Source of the DNA: CAWBOY01 sp963790585
GTDB taxonomy: Bacteria > Planctomycetota > Planctomycetia > Gemmatales > Gemmataceae
Length of the DNA stretch: 64,000 bases
Assembly (NCBI GenBank): GCA_963790585.1
Contig: CAWBOY010000002.1
Coordinates: 558,001-622,000 of the forward strand
Direction of reading: 5' to 3'
The translations under genes and the position numbers were made by a program. How positions within the stretch are numbered: position 1 is the stretch's first letter; each line of letters begins with the position of its first letter. The notes below the pieces were generated by a model, which made no database searches, had not been told where the DNA came from, and saw only the letters and a program-made list of their open reading frames with translations. Positions 10,301 to 19,899 of this stretch are shown here, piece after piece.

Positions 10301-13300
10301 CTGTTCAGCGTGAAGCCGACCGCGTCGATCGGCTATAGCCTTGGTGAGTCGGCCGCACTGTTCGCCTTGCGCGCCTGGACCGGCAGGGATGAGATGCTCC
10401 GACGTCTGTTGGCCTCGCCGCTTTTCGAGACCGACTTGACCGGCCCGTGCAATGCGGCTCGAAAGCATTGGAGATTGGCGGAAAACGAGCCAGTCGATTG
10501 GGTTTCCGGCTTGGTCGATCGGCCCGCCGAGATTGTGAGCGACTTCTGCTCGGGAGCGGAACGCGTCTATTTGTTGATTCGCAACACGCCGAATGAGTGC
10601 GTGATCGGCGGCCAGCGCCGCGCGGTCGAACAGCTTTTCGCTCGTCTTGGGTGCCGTTTCGTCGCTTATCCGGATGCGATGACGGTCCATTGTCCTATTC
10701 TTGTCGAAGTTGCCGACGCCTATCGTAAGCTCCATCAGATGCCGACGAACGCGATCGCGGACGTACGTTTTTACTCGGCGGCTTTGGGACATTCCTACGA
10801 AATGAACTCGACCAATGCGGCCCAGGCGATTCTAGGTCAAGCCCTGACTACACTCGATTTTCCAGGCGTGATCGAGCTGCGCTTACCAGGATGGCGCGCG
10901 ACATTTCATCGAGATCGGGCCGGGCGCGTCGTGCTCGCGCATGATCGATGCCATCCTAGAAAGTCGTCCCCATCGAGCGCGATCGGCTTGCATCGCCGGC
11001 GCAAGAGACGGGGCGTTGTTGCGAGTATTGGCGCAGTTGTGCGCTGAGCGTGTTCCGGTTGATCTTGCCCCACTTTTCGCGGACGAAACGCCGGCGCTTC
11101 GCTCGACGTCTAAGCGAGTGATCACGATACCCGTGGTTCGTTGCCCTGTCCTGGTAAAAAAGGATACAACGGAGCCGTTAATTGTAGAAACGAAAATTCC
11201 GTCTTCGCCGCCTACGGAACCACTCTCATTTCCCACAAAGTTGCCCGTCATGACGACGCTAACGCAGGTTGTGGCGGCGGAGATTGCGCGGAGTGAGGCA
11301 CATTCTACCTTTCTCCGCTTTACATCGTCGGTTCATGAAACAATGGCGTCGACTCTCGCTTTTCAAACGAGCCTGTTGGAACGATTTGTTGGCGGCGATG
11401 TGTCTCTTAATGAGATTCTTGAGAGCACTTCTCCCCCTCACCCCCGACCCCTCTCCCCCTTCGGGGGCGAGGGGAGGACGATAGATCCTTCTCCTTCGGA
11501 GGTGGGTCCGAAACTCGTGCCGGTCCTCGATCGCGCGGCGTGTCTCGAATTTGCCATCGGTTCGCTGGCCCGTGTTCTAGGCCCGGAGTTTGGCGAGATC
11601 GATTCGTTTCCGTCGCGCGTCCGATTACCCGACGAGCCGTTGATGCTCGTCGATCGCATCTTGGAAATCAACGCGGTGCCGCGGTCGCTGTCATCGGGCC
11701 GGGTGCTGACGGAACACGATGTCCGCGCTGGAGCGTGGTATCTCGACGGCGGTCGGGCGCCGACGTGCATCGCGGTCGAGGCGGGGCAAGCCGATCTCTT
11801 TTTGTCGGGCTATCTCGGCATCGATTTTCATACGCGCGGCCAGGCGGTTTACCGGCTGCTAGATGCGGTCATTCGCTTCCATCGCGGCCTTCCAGAAGCC
11901 GGGTCCGTCCTGCGTTATGACATCCATATTGACCACTTTTTCCGGCAGGGTGAGACAATCCTGTTCCGTTTCTGGTTCGAAGGGACCGTCGACGGCGAGC
12001 CGTTGTTGAGTATGCGTAACGGCGTCGCGGGCTTTTTCTCGGCTGAAGAACTCGCGGCCGGCAAGGGCGTCGTTCAAACCGAGCTGGACCGCCGACCGCT
12101 CCCAGGCATTCGACCGCCGGAGGGGCCGCTGGTGCCGATGCGCGCCGAGTTCTACTCCAAGTCGCAGGTCGATGCACTCCGTTCAGGCGACCTCGCCAGG
12201 GCGTTCGGTCCTGAGTTTACGGGTCGTCGGCTGGCTCCGAGCCTGTGCCTTCCTGACGGGCGCATGCGGCTCGTGGATCGCGTCATACATCTTGATCCGA
12301 ACGGTGGCCGTTATGGCGTGGGCCTGATTCGTGCCGAGGCCGAAATCGACCCGCACGCGTGGTTTTTGACGTGCCACTTCGTCGATGACCAGGTGATGCC
12401 AGGAACCTTGATGTATGAATGTTGTCTACATACTTTGCGGATCTTTTTACTAAGAATTGGCTGGGTCGCGGAAGAAGGAGATGGCAATTGGGAACCGGTG
12501 CCAGAGATCGATGGCCGACTCAAATGTCGCGGCCAGGTGACGGCGACGACGCAAGTCGTGACTTATGAAGTGACGCTGAAAGAGTGGGGTTATCGGCCGG
12601 AACCGTATGCCCTGGCGGATGCGTTGATGTATGCCGATGGCAAGCCGATCGTCGAAATGAATGGGCTCTCGCTACGGCTGACAGGCATGAACGAGGCGCG
12701 ACTGCGTCACCTGTGGAGCAACCGCAAACCGGCCGGCGCGTTGTTCGACCACGACCGTATTCTGGCATTTGCCGTTGGCAAACCCTCGGTGGCATTTGGT
12801 GAACCGTATCGTATCTTCGACGAAGGCCGGATCATCGCCCGTTTGCCGGGACCACCCTATCAGTTTCTCGATCGCATCACGCGGATTGACTGCGAGCCGT
12901 GGAAGATGGTTGCCGGTGGCTCGATCGTCGCCGAATACGACGTGCCTCCAGATGCCTGGTATTTCGCGGCGGAACGCCAGCCGACGATGCCGTTTTCCGT
13001 CTTGCTAGAGGTGGCGCTCCAGCCGTGCGGCTGGCTGGCGGCTTACATTGGTTCCGCGCTGACGAGTCCGATCGACCTGTCCTTCCGCAATCTCGGCGGA
13101 AAGGCCGAGCTGCTGCGTCCCGTTCGGCCAGACGAGGGGACGCTGACCATTGACGTAAAGATTACATCCGTCTCAGCCTCGGCCGGGATGATCTTGCAAA
13201 ATTACACATTTGAGGTCCGCAGCGGCGCCGAATCGATTTATAAGGGTACTACAAGCTTCGGCTTCTTTTCCAAGACGGCCCTCAGCCAGCAAGTCGGCAT

Positions 13301-13808
13301 GCGCGAGGCTCGCCTCTACGAGCCCGACGCCGTCGAGCGCGGGCGCGCCGCCGCGTCTTATCCGACCGAGGCGCCCTTCCCGACCGATCAGCTGCGGATG
13401 CTCGACCGCATCGAGACCCTCATTCCCAATGGCGGCCCCGCAGAGCTCGGCTTCATCCAAGGGACCAAGCGTGTCGATCCGACCGAGTGGTTTTTCGCCG
13501 CCCACTTTTATCAAGATCCGGTTTGTCCCGGGTCGCTCGGGCTCGAGTCGTTTTTGCAGCTTCTCAAGTTCTTTGCGGCGGATCGCTGGCAAACTGTGCT
13601 ATCATGGGAGGGAGTCAATTTGGGTAAGCACGAATGGCTGTATCGAGGCCAGGTCGTGCCGAAGGACTCGCTCGTGACGGTCCAGGCGGTGATCACGGAT
13701 CGCGACGATGTGACTCATACGTTGAAGGCGGATGGCTTTTTGGCGGTCGATGGCCGTATCATCTACCGCATGAAGGACTTCACCTTGACGGCTGGAGTCT
13801 GTAGATAA
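7379..13808 (+). CDS. pfaC: PfaC-type PUFA synthase subunit KS-CLF-AT-hotdog x4 (one frame break)
   Basis: Partner of PfaA. In order: an active ketosynthase (DAACASSL, Cys codon 7913; CHATGTPLGD; SVKSTVGHLL); a second ketosynthase fold whose active-site Cys region reads LASEETSG, the mark of a non-condensing chain-length factor; an acyltransferase (FPGSGNDFIGMG, GYSLGE with Ser codon 10337); and four FabA-like hotdog units. Units 2 (CHFVDDQVMPGTLMYE) and 4 (AHFYQDPVCPGSLGLES) keep the catalytic His; units 1 and 3 lack it, giving two pseudo/active pairs. A frame change near 10880 is bridged: the next frame continues HFIEIGPGASCSRMIDAIL. ATG at 7379 follows GGAG by nine bases and is preferred over 7358. 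A family B palindrome (11429-11480) encodes the AT-to-hotdog linker. The AT replaces a separate PfaB. Confidence 0.88.
11429..11480. repeat. Palindromic family B element inside pfaC
   Basis: CTTCTCCCCCTCACCCCCGACCC followed by CTCTCCCCCTTCGGGGGCGAGGGG forms a strong hairpin. It is read in frame as a Pro/Ser-rich spacer between the acyltransferase and first hotdog domain, as family B copies are in pfaA. Confidence 0.75.
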
Positions 13809-13898
13809 GTGATACAGTATAGTGCTGAAGATCGGACACCGGAATCGACTCGAAGGTCGGGGAGTCGAGTGTGGTAGCCCTTTGGTCGTGTTGATGGC

Positions 13899-14935
13899 AT
13901 GAAATACACGCAGGTTTATTTAGACGCTATCGGTTACGAGCTGCCTCCTGTCGTCGTGACGACGCAGGAATTGGAGCAACGCTTGCGACCTGTCTATCAG
14001 GCGCTCCGTATGCCGGAAGGCCAGCTCGAGTCCCTCACGGGCATCATCGAACGCCGCTGGTGGGAGCCGGGCACGTCGCTCGCTTCCGGCGCGGTGCGCG
14101 CCGCCCGCAAAGCGATCGACGCGTCGGGTGTACCGCCCGAGGCGATCGAGGTTGTGATCTATGCGGCTGTTTGCCGCGAAAATTTCGAGCCGGCGACGGC
14201 CTGCCGCGTCGCGTCCGAACTCGGACTGCATCCGAATACGGTCTACGATATCAGCAACGCCTGCCTGGGCGTCCTCAACGGGATTCTCGATCTCGCCAAT
14301 CGTATTGAGCTTGGGCAGATTCGGGCCGGTCTGGTCGTTTCCTGTGAAACGGCCCGCGAAATCAACAACGCCATGATCGAACGCCTTATCGCCAAGGGCG
14401 ACATGGAGACGTTTAAGAACGTCCTGGCCACACTGACCGGTGGCTCGGCGCAGTGGCAGTCTTGGTTACCGATGGGTCGTTCCAGAAAAACCCGCGCCGT
14501 CGTCTGCTCGGCGCGACCACGCGTGCCGCGCCGCAGCATCATGGCCTGTGTCGCTGGGGCCTCGAAACCGTCTTCACCGCCGCCAAGCAGATCATGACGA
14601 CCGATTCGGTCGCCGTATTGAAATATGGAGTCGAGCTGGGCCTGCGCACCTGGAAGACGTTTCTTTTGGGGCTCGGTTGGGCCACCGATACCGTGGACAA
14701 GGTCATTTGCCATCAGGTCGGTACGCCACACCGCGACTCGATCCTGCGCGTACTCGGCATCAGCCGCGAGAAGGATTATTCGACCTACGAGTATCTTGGC
14801 AACATGGGCACGGTGTCGCTGCCGCTGACAGCTGCGCTGGCCGAAGAGCGAGACTTCTTGAAGCCGGGTGACATGGTCGGGTTTCTTGGAATTGGAAGCG
14901 GTCTGAATTGTTTGATGCTGGGCGTTGAGTGGTGA
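13899..14935 (+). CDS. oleA: OleA-like head-to-head acyl-CoA condensing thiolase (one frame break)
   Basis: OleA performs a non-decarboxylative Claisen condensation of two acyl-CoAs to a beta-keto acid, the first step of long-chain olefin synthesis. Diagnostic features: NACLG with the nucleophile Cys codon at 14262; ENFEPATA, whose Glu (codon 14187) matches the extra catalytic Glu that separates OleA from FabH; CHQVGTPH with the His; and the C-terminal LGIGSGLNC signature. Length (~345 residues) fits OleA. The frame changes near 14448; the downstream frame resumes with AVAVLVTDGS, as expected for the thiolase fold. It starts 90 bases after pfaC on the same strand, so acyl chains from the PUFA synthase are plausible substrates (inference). 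A plain FabH homologue is the alternative, made less likely by the Glu and by oleB next door. Confidence 0.82.
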
Positions 14936-14998
14936 CGAACTTGTATTAACCAGCCTCTCGCGCTACCCGCCCCAAGCGCTAGAACAAAGTGCAACGAC

Positions 14999-15079
14999 CG
15001 TGGCCGGGGTCGGTACTCCGACCCCGGTTCTTGGCGCGACAAGGGCTTTTCCGGGGTCGGAGTACCGACCCCGGCCACG
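14999..15079. repeat. 29-bp perfect inverted repeat between oleA and oleB
   Basis: Arms 14999-15027 and 15051-15079 are exact reverse complements around a 23-base spacer. Each arm also folds on itself (CCGGGGTCGG TACT CCGACCCCGG, 10-bp stem), so either one long hairpin or two small ones can form. No T tract follows. It may attenuate or stabilise message between the two ole genes, or be a dispersed element. Confidence 0.85.
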
Positions 15080-15121
15080 ACCGCGCTTGGGCCGGAAGCG
15101 TTTGGGGCCTCTAGGACACCG

Positions 15122-16014
15122 ATGATCGCGCTCGCACCCGGCCTCTATCCCTTCACATCGCACTATCTCGATCTCGATGGCCATCGCTACCACTACCTCG
15201 ACGAAGGCGGCGGCGAAGCCGTCTTGATGCTGCATGGCAATCCAACCTGGTCTTTTTACTTTAGAGATCTGATTAAGGTTCTAAGAACGTCGCACCGCGT
15301 CATTGCGCCCGATCACATTGGCTCTGGCCTGTCCGATAAACCGTCCGCCCGCGACTACGATTACAGCCTGGAACAGCGCAGTCCGGGACGTCGAGACGTT
15401 GGTCGATCACCTGAAGCTACCCGATAAAATTACGCTCGTTCTCCATGACTGGGGCGGCATGATCGGCATGGCCTTCGCCCATCGCCACCTGGAGCGAATC
15501 AAACAGATCGTGTTGCTAAACACCGGGGCTTTCCTGCTGCCGGAGGGCAAAGATCTCCCTTTGTCGCTCAAGCTCTGCCGCTTCCCTTGGCTGGGCGATT
15601 TTCTCGTCCGTGGGCTAAACCTATTTTGTCGTGGTGCGGCCAAGCACTGTGTCACACGACGGCCTTTGACGCCGGAAATCCGTGCCGGCTACCTAGCACC
15701 CTACGATTCTTGGCGCAACCGCGTGGCAGTTCTTCGTTTCGTGCAGGACATACCCGTTCGGCCGGGTGATCGAGCTTATGCTCTGGTACACGCGACACAA
15801 GAAGGCCTGTCGCGCCTTTCGTAATGTCCCCGTACTTATCTGCTGGGGCGGACGGGATTTCGTCTTTGACGATTCCTTTCTTGAAACCTGGAAAAAGCAC
15901 CTGCCCCAGGCCGAGGTTCATCGCTTTGCCGACGCGGGGCACTACGTTTTGGAAGATGAAGGCGATGAGATCATTCCGCTGATACAGGAGTTTATCGGTC
16001 GTCAAAAGGTATAA
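15122..16014 (+). CDS. oleB: OleB-like alpha/beta hydrolase, beta-lactone decarboxylase (two frame breaks)
   Basis: OleB removes CO2 from the beta-lactone formed by OleC to give the final internal olefin; it is a haloalkane dehalogenase homologue. Seen here: FTSHYLDLDGHRYHYLDEG start, LHGNPTWSFYFR oxyanion region, PDHIGSGLSDKP, HDWGGMIGMAF with the nucleophile Asp, RRPLTPEIRAGYLAPYDSW, RFVQDIPVRPGD, CWGGRDFVFDDSF, and the catalytic His in FADAGHYVLED. The frame changes near 15390 and near 15815, with conserved sequence continuing each time, giving ~297 residues in all. Position directly after oleA, plus the shared C-terminal motifs, favours OleB over a detoxifying dehalogenase. OleC and OleD do not follow. 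Confidence 0.82.
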
Positions 16015-16102
16015 TTGAGGTGAGGCGTAGCGCTACGGTGGGGATCGCTGGTATCCGATTATCGAAACCCTTGTTCAGTGATGAGCATGGACGGTTGAAC
16101 GT

Positions 16103-16402
16103 ATGAGCCACAATTCCTATTCTGAACCTCTGAAACCGTCGCATGCCGATGACTCCTTGATCAAATCAAAACTTGACAAATACGGGAAGCTTTCTGATCA
16201 GGATTTGATCGACTCTCTAAAACCAGGTCAGCCAGGGGCCCTCAAGGTGCCACCCGATGGCACAATGATTGACGGTCACCATCATGTCAAAATCCTTCGG
16301 GACCGCGGCGTAGACGTGGATTCCCTTCCAAGAGAAATCATCCCGAATGATCCAATTTCGGATCTTTTATGGGCCAAAGTCCAATTGAGGATGATTCCAT
16401 GA
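16103..16402 (+). CDS. Small ParB-like hypothetical protein, coupled to a phosphatase
   Basis: 99 residues. The central DGTMIDGHHHVKILRDRGVD resembles the catalytic-loop region of ParB/sulfiredoxin-fold domains (xxDGHHRxxxLxxxG), and it ends with PREIIPNDP. The N-terminal third is Lys/Asp-rich. Its stop overlaps the start of the next gene (ATGA at 16399-16402), so the two are probably translated together. ParB-like domains of this size occur as polymorphic-toxin or effector modules, but no function can be assigned here. Confidence 0.6.
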   Translation: MSHNSYSEPLKPSHADDSLIKSKLDKYGKLSDQDLIDSLKPGQPGALKVPPDGTMIDGHHHVKILRDRGVDVDSLPREIIPNDPISDLLWAKVQLRMIP

Positions 16403-16910
16403 GAACCGAACTTTATTGGGTAGAAGGGCCATGGCCTGGGCATTTGGCAATCGCACCTCGTCCGCGCGGTGGCGACTGGCTTGACGACGAGATTCGGCTT
16501 TGGCGTCGAGCCGGTGTCGACGTTGTTCTGTCGCTTCTTACTCCTGATGAAATTGCCGACCTGAATCTAACAAATGAAGAAGAATTGTCTGGGGCCGACG
16601 GTCTGGACTTCATCTCTTTTCCTGTTGGAGACCGAAGCGTTCCATCGTCAACGCAGGCTGTCCTCGCCTTGGTAACGAAGCTGGTCGAGAAGCTAGCGGA
16701 CGGGAAGAGCATCGCCATACATTGCCGGCAAGGGATTGGGCGGGCAGCGTTGATAGCGATTTGCCTTCTGGTGTTTTCTGGAGTTAAAGCCGGCGAAGCC
16801 GTTCAACGTGTCAGCACAGGCGCATGGGTGCGCAGGTTCCAGAAACTTCAGAACAACGGAAGTGGATCGCGGCGTTTGGCAGCTCTTTGATGGCCCAGCA
16901 TCAGAAATAG
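16399..16910 (+). CDS. Dual-specificity/tyrosine phosphatase-like protein (one frame break)
   Basis: Carries the CX5R phosphatase loop as HCRQGIGRA, preceded by a hydrophobic strand and followed by a helix rich in small residues, as in the DSP/PTP superfamily. ATG 16399 begins MRTELYWVEGPWPGHLAI and overlaps the upstream stop. The uninterrupted frame would end at 16890 with an atypical tail; shifting frame near 16822 gives VPETSEQRKWIAAF, the usual C-terminal helix of this family, ending at TAG 16908-16910. I therefore annotate one gene with a frame break. Substrate unknown; coupling to the ParB-like protein suggests a joint function. Confidence 0.72.
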
Positions 16911-17162
16911 CAACGCGTCGGAGTTGTGCTACCAACGACGGAGCTGACACCTAGGATCTCGCTTCTACAAGAGTTTATCGATCGTCCAAAGGTGTAAATT
17001 GAAACCTGCCGTAACGCAGGTGAGGCCATTCCGGCAACGCAAACGGAATGACAATGCGAAAGCCGGGCCTTTTTCTGTTGGTCGGGGTTTATTTTCAGCG
17101 TACCATCTTTTTATTGCTAACGATTGCTTTCCGAGTTCATGGACCTCCAGGAGATCCGCCAA

Positions 17163-19055
17163 ATGTCGAAAACGCTGCGACATCGTTTCGCGGGGTTGCT
17201 GCCTGTGTTTGCCTTGATTGTTGCCTGCTCGCTCGTCGCCGCGGCACAGCCACCGAAGACGGAAAAGGCTGCGGATACCAAAACTCCTGCCAAGAACGAG
17301 CCGGACCTTACCGGTTTTAAGACGGTCGATAAAGCCATTACGACGCGCATCAGCAAGGCCGCGCCCGAGCAAGCGACGCAACCGGGCTATCTGGGTATCC
17401 AGGTCGCGCCGAATCCGAAGGGCAAGCTGCTCGTCGAATACGTCGAACCCTCTTCGCCCGCGGCAGCTGCGGGCTTGGCGGAGGGCGATCTCCTCCTGAA
17501 ACTCGGCGATCAAGAGATCAGCAACGCCGACGCGCTGCGCGGCCAGCTTCTGTCACGTTCGCCGGGCGAAGTCGTCCGCTTGGCGATTCAGCGCAAGGAT
17601 AAGCCAATGGAATTGACCGCTCAGCTTGGCGGGACGAGCCGGCCTTTAAATGTCGACGGTCGACGTGTTGTTCTTGGCATACGCTTTGGCGAAGCCAAGG
17701 ACGACAAAGGGATGCCGGTGGATGTCGTCACCGAAGGATCCGGCGCCGCCGTGGCCGGCGTCAAGAAGGGGGACATTCTCGTCAAACTCGATGGCGTCGC
17801 GTTGACGGCGAACGACCGTATGGCCGACAAGCTGGCGGAAAAGAAGCCGGGCGACAAAGTGACCATGCTCATTCGCCGCGATGGCAAGGAAATGGAACTA
17901 AGCGCAACGCTCGGAACGGACACCTTAAACGGCGGTGCTCGCCCAGCTGGCTGGGATGAGCGGGGCCGACGTTACTTCACCAAGAACGTCTACCGTCTTG
18001 CCATCGTCGGCATCGAATTTCCCGATGTAAAGCATAACGACAAGATCAAGAACACCGATTGGCAGGATTCGCTCTTCAGCAAGGGGACATACACCAAGAC
18101 CAGCGTCACCGGCCAGAATGTCTTCGGCAGCCTAAATGATTATTACATCGAGCAATCGTACGGCGCCCTGCGCGTCGAAGGCAAAATGTTCGACTATGTC
18201 GAGGCGAGCAAGAAACGGGCCGAGTACGCGAACGACACCGGTAATCGCAAGACCGCTCTTTTGAGCGAGGCACTCGATAAGCTGCTGGCCCGCGACGGCA
18301 AAGATGCGTTGAAGGACTACGATGGCATCTTCTTTATCTATGCCGGCGAACGCGTGTCGACGAATCGTGGCGGCCTCTATTGGCCGCATCGGGCCAATGT
18401 GACTCATTCAGGCAAGCGGTTGGATTATTTCATCGTCCAGGAAGGCGGCGCGCGGATGACCAACATCAGCGTCATCTGCCACGAATTCGGCCATCTGCTC
18501 GGCTTGCCGGACCTCTATGCCCGCCCCGAGAATCCGGGCTCCGAAGGCCTCGGTGTCTGGTGTGCGATGTCTAACCAGATCGGCACGGGCCGGCCACAAC
18601 ATTTCAGCGCTTGGCCGAAAGAAAAGCTCGGCTGGCTGAAGCCTGCCGTGATCGATCCGACAGTCAAGCAGAAATTGATCCTCGCCCCCGTGGAGGATTC
18701 CGCGAAAGAGTGTTACAAGGTCCTTATTAGGCCTGATGGCAGCGAATACATCCTACTCGAGAACCGCGTCAACAAAGGCTTTGATAAGGAGTTGCCCGCC
18801 CAGGGTCTTTTGATTTGGCACGTCGTCCAAGACAAGCCGATCCTGGAAGAGTCCCACGGCGTCGAAGGCCCGTCCGGCCCGCGCGTATTCCTCAACTCGG
18901 TCCCCTATCCGAGCCCGTCGAACAACGCCTATACGCCGTACACGATGCCCTCGAGCAAGCCCCAGATGGGCGCCGGCTTGCCCGTTCATATTACGAATAT
19001 CCGCAAGCTGCCCGATGGGCGAATCACTTTCTACATCGGCTATGAGCAGCTGTAA
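17163..19055 (+). CDS. Secreted M6-family metalloprotease with two PDZ domains
   Basis: Starts at ATG 17163 with AGGAG nine bases upstream. N-terminal signal peptide (basic start, hydrophobic core, cleavage near SLVAAA/QPPK). Two PDZ-like segments follow, each with the GDxLLKLxxxxxxxxDxLxxxL pattern (roughly residues 70-150 and 165-245). The protease domain has the zinc motif HEFGHLLGLPD followed by LY, as in immune inhibitor A-like M6 peptidases, and EGLGVWCAMS after it. About 630 residues. It is followed by a strong hairpin terminator. Likely acts in the periplasm or outside the cell; the natural substrate is unknown. Confidence 0.85.
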   Translation: MSKTLRHRFAGLLPVFALIVACSLVAAAQPPKTEKAADTKTPAKNEPDLTGFKTVDKAITTRISKAAPEQATQPGYLGIQVAPNPKGKLLVEYVEPSSPAAAAGLAEGDLLLKLGDQEISNADALRGQLLSRSPGEVVRLAIQRKDKPMELTAQLGGTSRPLNVDGRRVVLGIRFGEAKDDKGMPVDVVTEGSGAAVAGVKKGDILVKLDGVALTANDRMADKLAEKKPGDKVTMLIRRDGKEMELSATLGTDTLNGGARPAGWDERGRRYFTKNVYRLAIVGIEFPDVKHNDKIKNTDWQDSLFSKGTYTKTSVTGQNVFGSLNDYYIEQSYGALRVEGKMFDYVEASKKRAEYANDTGNRKTALLSEALDKLLARDGKDALKDYDGIFFIYAGERVSTNRGGLYWPHRANVTHSGKRLDYFIVQEGGARMTNISVICHEFGHLLGLPDLYARPENPGSEGLGVWCAMSNQIGTGRPQHFSAWPKEKLGWLKPAVIDPTVKQKLILAPVEDSAKECYKVLIRPDGSEYILLENRVNKGFDKELPAQGLLIWHVVQDKPILEESHGVEGPSGPRVFLNSVPYPSPSNNAYTPYTMPSSKPQMGAGLPVHITNIRKLPDGRITFYIGYEQL

Positions 19056-19073
19056 TTTGGTGGCTTAGGGCAA

Positions 19074-19131
19074 AAAAACAGGTCCGCGTGAATCGAGAAG
19101 CGATCGTCTCGATTCACGCGGACCTGTTTTT
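19074..19131 (+). terminator. Rho-independent terminator after the M6 protease
   Basis: A perfect 25-bp stem (19074-19098 with 19107-19131) around the loop AGCGATCG, ending in GTTTTT. It lies 18 bases after the protease stop. Confidence 0.92.
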
Positions 19132-19152
19132 GTGATGTGCGTGTGGAACTAA

Positions 19153-19336
19153 ATTCTCTGGGCGCCGCGTCCTCCTACCCAGGGTGCGCTGCGCGACCCT
19201 CGGCTTTGATAGGGAAACGCCTTCGGCGTTCTAAAACATCATGTGCGAACCCGCATTAGAACGCTGAAAGCGTTCTATATCAAAGCCCAGGGTCGCGCAG
19301 CGCACCCTGGGTAGGAGGACGCGGCGCCCAGAGAAT
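19153..19336. repeat. Giant intergenic inverted repeat (arms ~58 bases)
   Basis: Left arm 19153-19211 and right arm 19278-19336 are almost perfect reverse complements (ATTCTCTGGGCGCCGCG... against ...CGCGGCGCCCAGAGAAT). The spacer holds two smaller hairpins (ACGCCTTCGGCGTT and GAACGCTGAAAGCGTTC). It fills the gap between the protease and tRNA-Ser together with the terminator. No ORF is supported. Confidence 0.88.
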
Positions 19337-19462
19337 CTGGGAATACCCTTACGCGCCAATCGAACCCATCATTCCACGGCGTTGTCATACTCATAAGTCG
19401 CTGCTACAATCACGGTTCGTATCATCAGGCAACCCGGCTCATGAGGCCGGGCGTTGCCATCA

Positions 19463-19549
19463 GGAGAGGTGACCGAGCGGCCGAAGGTGCAGCACTGGAA
19501 ATGCTGTGTGCAGGAAACTGTACCAAGGGTTCGAATCCCTTCCTCTCCG
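19463..19549 (+). tRNA. tRNA-Ser(GGA)
   Basis: Class II cloverleaf: acceptor GGAGAGG pairs with CCTCTCC (19542-19548), D arm GACCGAGCGGCC, anticodon loop CTGGAAA giving anticodon GGA (reads UCC/UCU), a long variable arm, and T arm AAGGGTTCGAATCCCTT. Discriminator G at 19549; CCA is not encoded. A T-rich run follows directly and may terminate transcription. Confidence 0.95.
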
Positions 19550-19899
19550 ATTTTTTTCTGTCCTTTGCGATTTGGCTTGATTTGCCAAAGCTTTCAGGTT
19601 TGAACGAGTCGGCTCAACCATGCAGTGAAAGTTTCTGATCGTCGCAACTATTTATAACATATTACACCTATAAGGAAACAACCGGTCGTATCGAAACGGA
19701 ACGGTGTAATCTCTCTTTCTGGAGGATTACGCTGCATAGGACTTAGAGACGGGTGGGCGAGAAGAACCGAGTCGGTTCGCGCGGCGGGGGCGTTACTCAA
19801 TGCTCCTCTCCTCACTACTTAAGGGCCAGATTCAGGCATGTTTCAAAACCGTACGAATGCGTTACCCCGGCAAGATCGACATGTAAGTTGAGGTGAGCT
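19550..19899 (+). ncRNA. Structured non-coding leader upstream of avcD, candidate AvcI-like RNA
   Basis: This 350-base stretch has no credible ORF but several local inverted repeats: GTAATC ... GATTAC enclosing a pyrimidine-rich loop (~19709-19733), and AACCGAGTCGGTT (~19768). A TATAAC/TATTAC-rich segment near 19650-19670 could hold a promoter. In known AvcID systems a small RNA (AvcI) encoded just upstream holds the deaminase inactive. I see position and structure only, no sequence match, so this is a hypothesis. Confidence 0.25.

Noticed and set aside
19441..19638. Open frame of 65 codons over tRNA-Ser
   Set aside because: It is the tRNA read as protein; the cloverleaf is clear.
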